DNA of 64,000 nt from Actinoalloteichus fjordicus (lineage in GTDB: Bacteria > Actinomycetota > Actinomycetes > Mycobacteriales > Pseudonocardiaceae): contig NZ_CP016076.1 of assembly GCF_001941625.1 (NCBI RefSeq), positions 2,604,001-2,668,000 on the forward strand, given 5' to 3'. Below are positions 42,909 to 51,405 of the stretch, in pieces. Position 1 is the first letter of the stretch, and every line of letters starts with the position of its first letter. Below the pieces are notes generated by a model that did no database searches, was not told the DNA's origin, and saw only the letters and a program-made list of their open reading frames with translations. The position numbers and the translations under genes are program-made.

Positions 42909-43136
42909 ATGCAGACTGTTCTTTTCACAGTCGCCGACGACATCCCCGGATCGGTAGTGGTTCATTGCACTGATTCAGGAAGGATCGAGGTGACCGTGCG
43001 TCGTGGCCAGGTGGTCACGGCAGAGTTCGCGCAGATCCTCTCGGATGCGATCGCCTCGGCGGCCAGAACCGCCTTTCATGACGACGTCGAGGCTGCGTCG
43101 GACGTCGAGACGCCGTCGCCCCGCAGCGCAGCCTGA
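42909..43136 (+). CDS. Small hypothetical protein, first gene of a SigF-type operon
   Basis: A 75-residue acidic protein (MQTVLFTVADDIPGSVVVHC start; the middle has GRIEVTVRRGQVVTAEFAQI). No family recognised; it looks like a small alpha/beta domain with a flexible Pro/Ser tail. ATG with GGGAGG six bases upstream. It follows the SigF-type promoter and precedes the nucleotidyltransferase by 35 bases, so it is probably cotranscribed and stress-induced. Confidence 0.7.
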   Translation: MQTVLFTVADDIPGSVVVHCTDSGRIEVTVRRGQVVTAEFAQILSDAIASAARTAFHDDVEAASDVETPSPRSAA

Positions 43137-43171
43137 TCGAGAGCTGCCGACCTGAAGCGGAGGTCTCGCCG

Positions 43172-43771
43172 ATGAGCACCGATTCGCGCCTAGGGCTGGA
43201 CGAACCGCAGGTGGACGTGCTCGCCAGGACCTTGACCCGGGCAGCCACCACCCTGCAGGCCCACGAGATCCCCTTCGCGGTGACCGGCGGCCTCGCGGCG
43301 TACGCACGAGGCGGCCCCGAGACCGATCACGACGTCGACCTGCTCATCCGGCTCGAGGACGCCGAGCGGACGGTGCAGGTGCTCGTCGAAGCCGGGATGC
43401 GGGCGGTCGATCCGCCGGAGGACTGGTTGTGCAAGGTGTACGACGGGGCGGTCCTGGTCGATCTCATCCACCGGCCCAACGAACGCAGGGTCACCGATCG
43501 GACGCTGCGGCGTGCCGAGTCGCTGCGCATCGGGTCCGTCCAGGCTCCGGTGGTGACCGCGACCGATCTCCTGACCGACAAGCTCCTCGTCCTCGGCCCG
43601 CACCGATGCGACTTCACCGAGGCTCTTCCCGTGGCACGTGCGCTGCGCGAACAGGTCGACTGGACCGAGGTCAGGGCCCAGGCCGTCGACTCGCCCTACG
43701 CCGAGGCCTTCCTGTTCCTGGTCGACAGGCTGGCGGTGACCGACGGCGAACCCCAGCGGAGGATGACATGA
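43172..43771 (+). CDS. Nucleotidyltransferase-fold protein
   Basis: A 199-residue protein with the Pol-beta-type nucleotidyltransferase signature: IPFAVTGGLAAYARGGPETD followed by HDVDLLIRLED, then VLVDLIHRP as third acidic strand. Related proteins include AbiEii-like toxins and small-molecule or tRNA nucleotidyltransferases. No antitoxin-like partner is adjacent, so I do not call it a toxin. Second gene of the operon; its stop overlaps the start of the BON gene. Confidence 0.82.
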   Translation: MSTDSRLGLDEPQVDVLARTLTRAATTLQAHEIPFAVTGGLAAYARGGPETDHDVDLLIRLEDAERTVQVLVEAGMRAVDPPEDWLCKVYDGAVLVDLIHRPNERRVTDRTLRRAESLRIGSVQAPVVTATDLLTDKLLVLGPHRCDFTEALPVARALREQVDWTEVRAQAVDSPYAEAFLFLVDRLAVTDGEPQRRMT

Positions 43772-44058
43772 CAGATCGACACCCGGACTCCCCGCAGTCC
43801 GAATCACCGCACGAGGCGCCGCAGTACGCGGCGGAACGAGTCCGCCGTGCCCTGGCCGTCGACCCGCGCACCTCAGAACTCGGCGTGCGGGTCACCGTCC
43901 GCGCCGCCGAGGTGTATCTCGACGGGGAGGTGCCCTGCCCGTCCCGCGCGGAGGCCATGACGAGGGTCGCGGCGGAGACCGCACCGGAACTGCACGTGCA
44001 CAACCAGGTTCGGGTGACGACGACGCGCGGCCCGGCCGAGGCGGAGGAACTCCGATGA
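43768..44058 (+). CDS. BON domain protein
   Basis: A 96-residue protein with one BON domain (AERVRRALAVDPRTSELGVR; VRAAEVYLDGEVPCPSRAEA; HNQVRVTT). BON domains are thought to bind membranes or other ligands and are common in osmotic-stress proteins such as OsmY; no signal peptide is present, so it is cytoplasmic here. Overlaps its upstream and downstream neighbours by ATGA, showing tight translational coupling within the operon. Confidence 0.82.
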   Translation: MTDRHPDSPQSESPHEAPQYAAERVRRALAVDPRTSELGVRVTVRAAEVYLDGEVPCPSRAEAMTRVAAETAPELHVHNQVRVTTTRGPAEAEELR

Positions 44059-44774
44059 TCCGGGTCGCGGCCGTGGGCGACGTCCATCTGGACCCGCGGT
44101 CGGCAGGCACGCTGCGACCGGTGTTCGTCGACGCGTGGCAGCAGGCCGACATGCTGCTTCTCGCCGGCGATCTGACCCGGCACGGAACGCTGGACGAGGC
44201 GCGGACGGTCGCCGCCGAGTTCGCCGAGCTGGGACTGCCGGTCGTCGCGGTGCTCGGCAATCACGACTACCACTCCGACCTGCAGGACGAGATCGCCGAG
44301 CTGCTCGAGGAGAACGGCATCACCGTGCTCGAAGGCGAGTCGGTGACGCTGACCGTGGACGGTCGGCGCGTCGGTGTGGCCGGGGTGAAGGGCTTCGGCG
44401 GCGGGTTCGCGGGGAAGTGCGGCACGGCGTTCGGTGAACCGGAGATGAAGGCGTTCATCGATCACACCACGGCGACCGCCCAGGACCTCCGGCGGGCACT
44501 GTCCGCGTTGGACGCGGACGTGCGCATCGCACTGACGCATTACTCGCCCGTCACCGAGACCCTGCGCGGCGAGCCGCTGGAGATCTACCCGTTTCTCGGC
44601 TCGTACCATCTGGCCGAGGCGGTTGACGACGCCGAGTGCGCGCTGGCGCTGCACGGTCATGCCCACTACGGCACCGAGCACGGCACCACCCCCGGCGGAG
44701 TGCGGGTCCGCAACGTTGCTCAACCCGTGCTGCACGCGGCCTACGCCGTGTATGACATCGAACCGGACGACTGA
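44055..44774 (+). CDS. Metallophosphoesterase
   Basis: A 239-residue calcineurin-like phosphoesterase with all family motifs: AVGDVHLDP, LLAGDLTRHG, VLGNHDYHSD, ALTHYSP and LHGHAHYGTEHG. It should bind two metal ions and hydrolyse a phosphodiester or phosphomonoester of unknown identity. Last gene of the operon begun at 42909; its coupling with the nucleotidyltransferase suggests that one enzyme may add and the other remove a nucleotide group (inference only). Confidence 0.9.
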   Translation: MIRVAAVGDVHLDPRSAGTLRPVFVDAWQQADMLLLAGDLTRHGTLDEARTVAAEFAELGLPVVAVLGNHDYHSDLQDEIAELLEENGITVLEGESVTLTVDGRRVGVAGVKGFGGGFAGKCGTAFGEPEMKAFIDHTTATAQDLRRALSALDADVRIALTHYSPVTETLRGEPLEIYPFLGSYHLAEAVDDAECALALHGHAHYGTEHGTTPGGVRVRNVAQPVLHAAYAVYDIEPDD

Positions 44775-44927
44775 GCCGATCGGCCTCCCCGCCGCCCGGC
44801 CTTCCTGCTGACCGCCAGATCGACTGGGGGTGCGCGGACCGGCGGCTCGTACCGGTGACCGCGGCCGGTCGGGGACCGCGTTCGGCGCCCCGCGCCCTTA
44901 GGTGCTCCCCCGCCTCGTCCGCGCGGG

Positions 44928-46043
44928 TCAGCGTTCGAGGGCGGCCACTGCCTCGGACGCCAGGGACAGCTCTTCCCTGGCCTGCACCACCAGGACGGGG
45001 ACGTCCGCGTCGGCGGGGCTGAGCAGGCCGTCGTCCGGCCGGTTGCCCGTCAACCGGTCCGGCACGCCCAGCAGCGCCAGCCGGGTGCAGATCGCCGTGC
45101 GCACCTCCGGCTGATCCCAGCCGATCTCGCCGGTGAACACCAGTGCGTCTACCCGGTCCAGGCTCGTCGCGCAGGCCGCCAGCTCGCGGGCCGCTCGGTG
45201 TGCGAAGACGGCCAGCGCGAGCGCCGAGGCCTCGTCGCCGTCCTCGGCAGCGCGCACCAGGTCACGCGTGTCGGCCGAGCGGCCGCCGGAGAGCCCCAGC
45301 AGGCCGGACCGGTGATAGAGGCCTTCGGCGAGGTCTGCGGCGGACATCGGTTCGTCCTTGGTCAGCAGCCACAGCAGCAGTCCTGGGTCGATGCTGCCGC
45401 TGCGGGTCGTCATCGCCAGGCCTTCCAACGGCGTGAATCCCATCGAGGTGTCGACGCTGCGGCCGTCCCGCACCGCGCACACCGACGCGCCGCCGCCCAG
45501 ATGCGCCAGCAGCAGACGATCCGAACCGCCGGGCAACAGCCTGGTCGCCTGCTGCACGGCCCACTGATAGGACAGCCCGTGGAAGCCGTAGCGACGCAGC
45601 CCGTAGCGCTTCCGCCATTCCTCGGGCAGCGGGTAGGTCGACGCCTCGGCGGGCAGCGCGGCGTGGAAGGCGGTGTCCGGACAGAGGACCTGGGGCAGGT
45701 CCGGCAGACGCTCACGGGTGAACTCCAGCAGCCGCAGCGCGGTCGGGACATGGGACGGCGCCAGCGGTGCCGCGCGCCACGCCGCCCGCAGCGCACCGTC
45801 GTCGACGCGGGTGGCCGACCGCAGGTCGGACCCTCCGTGCACCAGCCGGTGTGCGACGACGTCGACGGGGCCGTCCCCCGAGCGAGACTGTGCGTCGAGG
45901 AGATCGTCCAGCAGAGCGTGGGTCTCCTCGCGGGACGGCGGGTGGGACACGCTGCGTTCGGCCAGCACCGTGTGGCGCTCCGCGTCCACCACGTGCGCCT
46001 TCAGGCTGCTCGATCCGGTGTTCACCGTCAGCACGGTGGTCAA
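44928..46043 (-). CDS. Acetate kinase family protein (divergent)
   Basis: A 371-residue acetate/propionate kinase homologue, about 30 residues shorter than typical. Present: LTVNTGSSSLKAHVV, AHRLVHGG, CPDTAFH, YGFHGLSY, LAHLGGGASVCAV, TTRSGSIDP. Changed: the usual FTGGIGEN near the C-terminus reads FTGEIGWDQPEVR, so the Mg-binding glutamate position is altered. It may act as acetate kinase or on another acyl phosphate. No phosphotransacetylase or phosphoketolase gene is next to it. Start TTG 46043 or GTG 46034; upstream in-frame sequence is repetitive and not protein-like. Confidence 0.8.
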   Translation of the reverse strand: MTTVLTVNTGSSSLKAHVVDAERHTVLAERSVSHPPSREETHALLDDLLDAQSRSGDGPVDVVAHRLVHGGSDLRSATRVDDGALRAAWRAAPLAPSHVPTALRLLEFTRERLPDLPQVLCPDTAFHAALPAEASTYPLPEEWRKRYGLRRYGFHGLSYQWAVQQATRLLPGGSDRLLLAHLGGGASVCAVRDGRSVDTSMGFTPLEGLAMTTRSGSIDPGLLLWLLTKDEPMSAADLAEGLYHRSGLLGLSGGRSADTRDLVRAAEDGDEASALALAVFAHRAARELAACATSLDRVDALVFTGEIGWDQPEVRTAICTRLALLGVPDRLTGNRPDDGLLSPADADVPVLVVQAREELSLASEAVAALER

Positions 46044-46090
46044 CGCCCGTCCACCCCCTCTGCACCGCCGCTCCGGGTGGTGCCGCTCCA

Positions 46091-46200
46091 TGGGATGCCT
46101 CGGCTTGGGATGCCTCGGGGCGCGGTGCCGCTGGGTCCGATTTCTCGGCATGTGGTGCCGCGGGGTGTGATTTCTCGGCACGCGGTGCCTCGGTGTGCCT
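46091..46200. repeat. 30-bp imperfect tandem repeat upstream of the acetate kinase gene
   Basis: Units of 30 bases at 46121-46150 and 46151-46180 share CGGTGCCG/GGTGCCG and GATTTCTCGGCA, with partial copies on both sides (46091-46120 and 46181-46200). It lies in the 300-base gap between the acetate kinase start and the ClpC-like stop and has no gene content. Confidence 0.65.
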
Positions 46201-46341
46201 GCGCAGCGCTGCGAGCGCCTGCCGCCGAGACGACGCCGGGGAGACGGCGGGCCCGGCCGTGCCTCGAGCCGGTCGCCGGGCAGGCACCCGCGAGCGTCGC
46301 GAGCCCGCGGTCGGCCACCGACCCGCGTACGGACCTGCGGC

Positions 46342-48888
46342 TCATGCGGGGCCGGCGGACTGGTCCCCGGCCGGGGCATCGCGGACCTCGAAGGTCAGCT
46401 CATCGTTCTCGGCTGCCACCTCGACATGGCTCCCCGCATGGAGCGAGCCGTCCAACAGCCTGCCTGCCAGCGGGTTGTCCACCTCCCGCTGAATGGTTCG
46501 CCGCATCGGTCGGGCACCGAACTCGGGCTGATGGCCGCGCTCCGCGATCAGCCGTACCGCCTCCTCGCTGAACTCGATCGTGATGTCCATGTCGGCCAGC
46601 CGGTGACGCGTGTCGTCGAGCAGCAGCTCCGTGACCTGCCGCAGCTCCTCGGGTTCGAGCCTGCGGAAGATGATGATCTCGTCGATCCTGTTGATCAGCT
46701 CCGGGCGGAACGATTCCCGAAGTCGGGCCGTCAGACGCTGCCGGAGATCGACGTCCTCGCCGCCGGAGCCTCGGAAGCCGAGAGTGGTCGCCTTGCCGAG
46801 CAGATCCGACCCGAGGTTGCTGGTCATGATCAGCACCGTGTTGCGAAAGTCGACGGTGCGGCCCTCGCTGTCGGTCAGCCGCCCGTCCTCGAGGATCTGC
46901 AGGAGGAGGTTGAACAGGTCCGGGTGGGCCTTCTCGATCTCGTCCAGCAGCACCAGCGAGTAGGGCCTGCGACGCACCGGCTCGGTGAGCTCGCCCGCCT
47001 CGCCGTATCCGATGTAACCGGGAGGTGCGCCGACCAGCCTGCTGATCGTGTGTCGCTCCTGGAACTCGCTCATGTCCAGCCGGACCATCCGGTCCTCGTC
47101 GCCGTACATCGCCTCGGTGAGCGCCTTGGCCAGCTCCGTCTTCCCGACGCCTGTCGGCCCGAGAAACAGCAGGCTCGCCACCGGCCGCCGAGGATCTCCC
47201 AGTCCGGAACGGGAGCGACGCACCGCCTCGGCCACGGTCGACACCGCCTCGGCCTGGCCGATCACCCGCTCGTGCAGCCGGTCCTCCAGACGCAGCAGCC
47301 GGTCCCGCTCCTCCTCGGTGAGCTGACTGACCGGGACGCCGGTGGCCCTGGCGACCACCTCGGCGATGTCCTCGACGCCCACCTCGGTGACCGCGGCCGG
47401 TTGCGGCGAGCGCGCCTCGGTGATCCGCTCACGCATCGACCGCATCTGGTCGCGCAGCTGGGACGCCTTCTCATACTGCTCCTGGGCCACCGCCTCGTCC
47501 TTGTCCCTGGCGAGCTGATCGAGCTGGTGCTCGAGCCCGCGCACGTCACCGGGGGGCGTGCTGCGGCGGAGCTGACGACGCGCTCCCGCCTGGTCGATCA
47601 GGTCGATCGCCTTGTCCGGCAGATGGCGGTCGTTCATATAGCGGTCGGACAGTGTCACCGCCGCGACCAGCGCGTCGTCGGTGTAGCGGACCTGGTGGTG
47701 CGCCTCGTACCTGTCGCGCAGCCCGCGCAGGATCGTCACCGCGTCCTCGACATCGGGCTCGGACACCATGATCGGCTGGAACCGCCGTTCCAGCGCGGCG
47801 TCCTTCTCCACCGTGCGTCGGTACTCCTCCAGCGTGGTCGCGCCGATGACGTGCAGCTCACCCCTGGCCAGGGCGGGCTTGAGCATGTTGCCCGCGTCCA
47901 TCCCGCCTTCGGCGCCCGCGCCCGCCCCGACCATCGTGTGCAGCTCGTCGATGAAGATGATCAGCCGTTCGTCCTCGCGGATCTCCTCGATGACCTTGCG
48001 CATCCGCTCCTCGAAGTCGCCCCGGAAACGTGTCCCGGCGACCAGCCCCGCCAGGCTCAGCTCGACGACTCGTCGTCCGATGAGCGAGTCCGGGACCTCG
48101 CCGTCGTGAATGCGCTGGGCGAGGCCCTCCACTATCGCGGTCTTGCCGACGCCTGCCTCACCGATGAGCACCGGGTTGTTCTTGGTGCGGCGGGAGAGCA
48201 CCTCGATGGTCTGCTCGATCTCGTCGGACCGGCCGACGACCGGATCGAGTCTGCCCTGGCCTGCCAGACCGGTGAGGTCCTGACCGAACTGGTCGAGCGT
48301 CGGGGTCTGACTCGGAGCCGCGCTCGCGCCCGCCGACGGTGATGACGCGCCGCCGGGCGGCGTGCTGCGTCCCTCGGCTGCCGACCGGAGGGCCTCCGGC
48401 GTGATGCGGGCGGCCGAGAGCAGCTGCCCGGCACCGGACTCGGGGTTGGCGGCCAGGGCCAGCAGGAGATGTTCCGGCCCGATGTAGGAGGACCCGAGTC
48501 CCCGCGAGAGTTGAAAGGAGTCCAGCAGGGCCCTCTTCGCGGCAGGCGTGAGCATCGGCGCGGCCTCATGGTGCGCGCCTGGCGGTGTCTGCTCGTCGAT
48601 CCGGGCCGCGAGCTGATCCGGGTCGGTTCCTGCCCGGCTGAGCAGCTCGCGGGTCGAGTCGGCACGCGTGGCGGCCCAGAGGAGCTGTTCGGCATCGAGA
48701 TCGTCGCGTCCCCGGTCGGCGGTGTGCTGGGCCGCCGCGACGACCATCGCGCGGGCCTGTTCGCTCATCAGGCGGGTGAAGTCGACCCGCCGGACGCCGT
48801 GGCGCGGGTCGGTGGAGCCGAAGAATCGGGCGAGGAACTCCTCGAAGGGGTTCGCGTCGAAGCCGCCAGGATCGCCGAGACCGGTCAT
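46342..48888 (-). CDS. ClpC-type ATP-dependent Clp protease ATP-binding subunit
   Basis: An 848-residue AAA+ unfoldase. N-terminal Clp_N repeat domain (to about 150), a Gly/Ser/Pro linker, first AAA domain with P-loop GEAGVGKTA near 243 and [12 protein letters not shown], a UVR-like middle helix ([18 protein letters not shown]), second AAA domain with P-loop GPTGVGKTE near 576 and [13 protein letters not shown] tripeptide near 700 matches the ClpP-docking loop, so it can probably deliver substrates to ClpP. It is distinct from the essential ClpC1 in domain linker and context. ATG at 48888 or 48936. A textbook SigF-type promoter lies just upstream. Confidence 0.9.
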   Translation of the reverse strand: MTGLGDPGGFDANPFEEFLARFFGSTDPRHGVRRVDFTRLMSEQARAMVVAAAQHTADRGRDDLDAEQLLWAATRADSTRELLSRAGTDPDQLAARIDEQTPPGAHHEAAPMLTPAAKRALLDSFQLSRGLGSSYIGPEHLLLALAANPESGAGQLLSAARITPEALRSAAEGRSTPPGGASSPSAGASAAPSQTPTLDQFGQDLTGLAGQGRLDPVVGRSDEIEQTIEVLSRRTKNNPVLIGEAGVGKTAIVEGLAQRIHDGEVPDSLIGRRVVELSLAGLVAGTRFRGDFEERMRKVIEEIREDERLIIFIDELHTMVGAGAGAEGGMDAGNMLKPALARGELHVIGATTLEEYRRTVEKDAALERRFQPIMVSEPDVEDAVTILRGLRDRYEAHHQVRYTDDALVAAVTLSDRYMNDRHLPDKAIDLIDQAGARRQLRRSTPPGDVRGLEHQLDQLARDKDEAVAQEQYEKASQLRDQMRSMRERITEARSPQPAAVTEVGVEDIAEVVARATGVPVSQLTEEERDRLLRLEDRLHERVIGQAEAVSTVAEAVRRSRSGLGDPRRPVASLLFLGPTGVGKTELAKALTEAMYGDEDRMVRLDMSEFQERHTISRLVGAPPGYIGYGEAGELTEPVRRRPYSLVLLDEIEKAHPDLFNLLLQILEDGRLTDSEGRTVDFRNTVLIMTSNLGSDLLGKATTLGFRGSGGEDVDLRQRLTARLRESFRPELINRIDEIIIFRRLEPEELRQVTELLLDDTRHRLADMDITIEFSEEAVRLIAERGHQPEFGARPMRRTIQREVDNPLAGRLLDGSLHAGSHVEVAAENDELTFEVRDAPAGDQSAGPA

Positions 48889-48948
48889 GGTCAGCTCACT
48901 CTCCCGTGGGTCGCCTTGGTCACCGCCGTTCGTCATGCCAGCCGGGGA

Positions 48949-48973
48949 GTACCCGGGCGGATTCGGCCGAAAC
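48949..48973 (-). promoter_or_regulatory. SigF/SigB-type promoter of the clpC-like gene
   Basis: Minus strand: GTTT, 15 bases, GGGTAC. The -35 box is exact and the -10 has one mismatch to GGGTAT. It gives a transcript start near 48942, which makes the ATG at 48936 nearly leaderless and the ATG at 48888 preceded by a leader of about 54 bases. Confidence 0.72.
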
Positions 48974-49048
48974 GGCGGCGCCGGTCGCCTCGAGGGGAGG
49001 GTGTCGAGCACGATCTCGGCCGGTTCGCCCGCCGGGTTGCCCTATCGG

Positions 49049-49073
49049 GTTACCGGCAGGTCGATCCGGGTAG
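49049..49073 (+). promoter_or_regulatory. SigF/SigB-type promoter of the DUF4383 gene
   Basis: GTTA, 15 bases, GGGTAG, ending 42 bases before the start codon. One mismatch in each box. It is back to back with the clpC-like promoter. Confidence 0.6.
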
Positions 49074-49115
49074 CCGGTAGCCGTACGCACGAGAACTCGG
49101 ACATAAGGAGGGGCG

Positions 49116-49661
49116 ATGGTTCAGTCTCACGGAGCACATGCTTCGGTCGCGAGCCCGTCCATGCCCGCGATACAGACCGCGGCGCGCATCGTCGGAGCCG
49201 TCTTCCTGCTGCTCGGTATTCTGGGATTCATTCCCGGCGTGACCACCGGCTACGACACGATGCAGTTCGCAGGCCACGAGTCTCAGGCCATGCTGTTCGG
49301 CGTGTTCCAGGTGTCGATCCTGCACAACATCATCCACCTGCTGCTCGGCGTGATCGGGCTGTCGATGGCCAGGTCGGGGGCGGCTGCCAAGTCCTTCCTG
49401 ATCGGCGGCGGGGTGATCCTGTTGGCCTTGGCCCTTTACGGGACGGTCGTCGGACAGACCAGCACGGCCAACATCTTCCCGACCAACGGTGCCGACAACT
49501 GGCTGCACCTGATCGCGGGTCTGGGCATGATCCTGTTGGGCATCCTGCCCGCAGGCAGGAACGAGCGAACCTCGGAACGTGACGAGCGAGCTTCGGAACG
49601 GGAGTATCGGGGCCAGGCCTCTCCTGGCCAGACGCCCCGCGGTCAGGCCTACGGACACTGA
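49116..49661 (+). CDS. DUF4383 family membrane protein
   Basis: A 181-residue membrane protein with four hydrophobic helices (IVGAVFLLLGILGFIPGVTT; LFGVFQVSILHNIIHLLLGV; FLIGGGVILLALALYGTVVG; DNWLHLIAGLGMILLGILPA), matching DUF4383. The conserved NIIHLLLG and NWLHL histidine motifs are present. Function unknown; members are often stress-induced. The C-terminal 30 residues are charged, with SERDER/SERE repeats. AAGGAGG precedes the ATG, and a SigF-type promoter lies upstream. Confidence 0.9.
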   Translation: MVQSHGAHASVASPSMPAIQTAARIVGAVFLLLGILGFIPGVTTGYDTMQFAGHESQAMLFGVFQVSILHNIIHLLLGVIGLSMARSGAAAKSFLIGGGVILLALALYGTVVGQTSTANIFPTNGADNWLHLIAGLGMILLGILPAGRNERTSERDERASEREYRGQASPGQTPRGQAYGH

Positions 49662-49976
49662 TCGGCTCTTCTGGAAGACCAGGGTGCGGTCGGTCGGATA
49701 TCGAGATCCGGCGGGCCGCACCTCTGCCGCTGTCCTGCCGACCTCGATCGGGAGGGTGCGACGGCAGACTCCGGTGCGCACGATGACCGATGACCGGAAG
49801 TTCTCCCGGGCCTTCCGCCCTGGCAACCTCGCCGACGCTTCCGACGGCATGGCCAGAGCGAGACATTCACACGATGTTCGCCTGAACGAGCTACCTCCGC
49901 CGGAGGGACGACCGGTGTAGTGGTAGGGCGCACGGGGTAGGACGGAGAGGATGTCGAGCACCCACGCGGGGAGGAC
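49662..49976. other. Intergenic region with promoter near its right end
   Basis: About 315 bases, no gene. Its only recognisable element is the SigF-type promoter at 49915-49940. Confidence 0.45.
49915..49940 (+). promoter_or_regulatory. SigF/SigB-type promoter of a 97-residue hypothetical gene
   Basis: GTGT, 16 bases, GGGTAG, ending 36 bases before the ATG at 49977. One mismatch in each box. Confidence 0.55.
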
Positions 49977-50270
49977 ATGACGGTGGAACAGTGGATCGAG
50001 GCGCGGGAGATGCGTGAGGGCACTTACGCCGTGGTGATGCACCGGACGCAGCGGACCACCCACCACCTGGTGGTGTACAGCGCGACGTTCCTGGCCCGGA
50101 TGGGGCTCTCCGACGCAGACGGACGCAGACTGGTCGAGACCGCCGTCGGCCTGCTGGCCGAGCGGGAGGACGAGGTGGAACACGACCTCGACCTCGACTG
50201 GATGGTCCACGAGGATGCCGACTTCCTGATCGCACTGCGGGAGCGGCTCGTGGAGTCGACGACCGTCTGA
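49977..50270 (+). CDS. Small hypothetical protein
   Basis: A 97-residue acidic alpha/beta protein (TVEQWIEAREMREGTYAVVM; RTTHHLVVYSATFLARMGL; ending in RERLVESTTV). I recognise no family, though the pattern of a short beta hairpin then acidic helices suggests a soluble folded domain. GGGGAGG immediately upstream of the ATG. It follows a SigF-type promoter, so it is a probable stress-regulon member. Confidence 0.75.
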   Translation: MTVEQWIEAREMREGTYAVVMHRTQRTTHHLVVYSATFLARMGLSDADGRRLVETAVGLLAEREDEVEHDLDLDWMVHEDADFLIALRERLVESTTV

Positions 50271-50493
50271 GACCTCCGATCACGTCGGTCGACGTCGTCG
50301 CCGGGCGAGGCACCCGGGCACGAGTCGGGGCCGCCTGCCGGATCTCCTCAGTGAGGTCCGTGCGGGCGGCCCCTTCGCCGTGTCCGGGATGTTCTGCGGG
50401 CGGCCTGCTCGCCGTGCCGAGCAGGCAGGGCCGTGGCGCGGCGTCGGTGGCCGCCGCAGGCGGCGGTCTCATGGTCATCGCATTCCGACGGGT

Positions 50494-51231
50494 TCAGTGT
50501 CGCCGGGCGTCGTGTCGCGTCCGCCGGAACCGGCTGTGGTGCTGCTCCTCGAAGGGGCAGTGGTGGTGCCGGGCAGCCCTGCCGCGCGGGTGGTGGTGGG
50601 CGGCGGCCGGGTGTTGCCGACGTCCCGAATGCTCATGCGGGTGGTGGTGCGGCGCTCGTCCCATCAGGCGGTGTCGAGCGTGTTCGTGCAGGTCGACGTT
50701 ATCGCCGTCGGCCTGGTGGCGGAAGAACCGCTGCTGCTCGCCCTGGAGGGCGCTGAGCACCTCGATGGCGCCGGTGAGCAGCGGGACAGCCCACTGCGCC
50801 GTTCGCAGTCGTTGTTGCAGCGTGATCAGCTCGGGGGCGACGTGATCGCCCGCTCCGCGCGCGGGCACCGGCTGGTCCGTCATCGCCTCGAGCGTGCGGC
50901 CGAGTCGCCGCGCGTAGAAGGTCGCCGCGAGTGCCGCACCGGTCAACACCGCCTTCGCGACGCTCGAGGCGGCCACGCCATCCTGCTGTCTGATCCGCTC
51001 GCGGTTGGCCTTCGTCAGCGCGAGGCCGCCGAGCAGGTGTGCCCCGACCGCGACCACGTTCACCGGGCTCCAACTCCGCCAGCCCGCCGCCGCGATGCGA
51101 CTGCGCTCGGCGGCGGAGGAGCTCTCCTCCGATGCTCCGGTGAGCCCGACCGCTCCCATCAGTGAACCCCCGAACCAGACGGCCAGCCCGAGATCGTGCA
51201 CTGCGCGGACGACGGTATTCCGATGAGACAT
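50494..51231 (-). CDS. Hypothetical membrane protein with histidine-rich C-terminal tail
   Basis: A 245-residue protein. The first 170 residues match a conserved actinobacterial membrane protein type (HDLGLAVWFGGSLMGAVGLTG; VAVGAHLLGGLALTKANRER; AVLTGAALAATFYARRLG; AQWAVPLLTGAIEVLSALQG), with about four hydrophobic segments. Homologues I recall end soon after this point. Here 75 further residues contain about 20 histidines in clusters (PHHHPHEH, AAAHHHP, RHHHC). The tail may bind metal, or may reflect a frameshift past the old stop. GGGAGG lies six bases before the ATG, with a SigF-type promoter upstream. Confidence 0.75.
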   Translation of the reverse strand: MSHRNTVVRAVHDLGLAVWFGGSLMGAVGLTGASEESSSAAERSRIAAAGWRSWSPVNVVAVGAHLLGGLALTKANRERIRQQDGVAASSVAKAVLTGAALAATFYARRLGRTLEAMTDQPVPARGAGDHVAPELITLQQRLRTAQWAVPLLTGAIEVLSALQGEQQRFFRHQADGDNVDLHEHARHRLMGRAPHHHPHEHSGRRQHPAAAHHHPRGRAARHHHCPFEEQHHSRFRRTRHDARRH

Positions 51232-51265
51232 GAGCTACCTCCCGGCCGGTGTGGTGGGCAAGGGA

Positions 51266-51290
51266 GTACCCACGGTCGCGGTGTCCAGAC
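51266..51290 (-). promoter_or_regulatory. SigF/SigB-type promoter of the His-rich membrane protein gene
   Basis: Minus strand: GTCT, 15 bases, GGGTAC. One mismatch in each box; the -10 box is 34 bases upstream of the ATG at 51231. Confidence 0.58.
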
Positions 51291-51405
51291 GGGCCGGGCT
51301 CGGCGGGACACCATCGACGTAATCGACTCCTTGCCCGTCGATCTCGGCGGTCGGCTCGGTCGGCTGCGCCGGATCGACGTCCCCCGGCAGGTGTGGGGCC
51401 GAGGC

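Noticed and set aside
43172-43771. Toxin of an AbiE-type toxin-antitoxin pair
   Set aside because: Nucleotidyltransferase signature is present, but neither neighbour resembles the AbiEi antitoxin, and the operon context is stress-type.
46091-46200. CRISPR-like array
   Set aside because: The 30-base units are directly adjacent and imperfect, with no spacers and no cas genes nearby; a simple tandem repeat.
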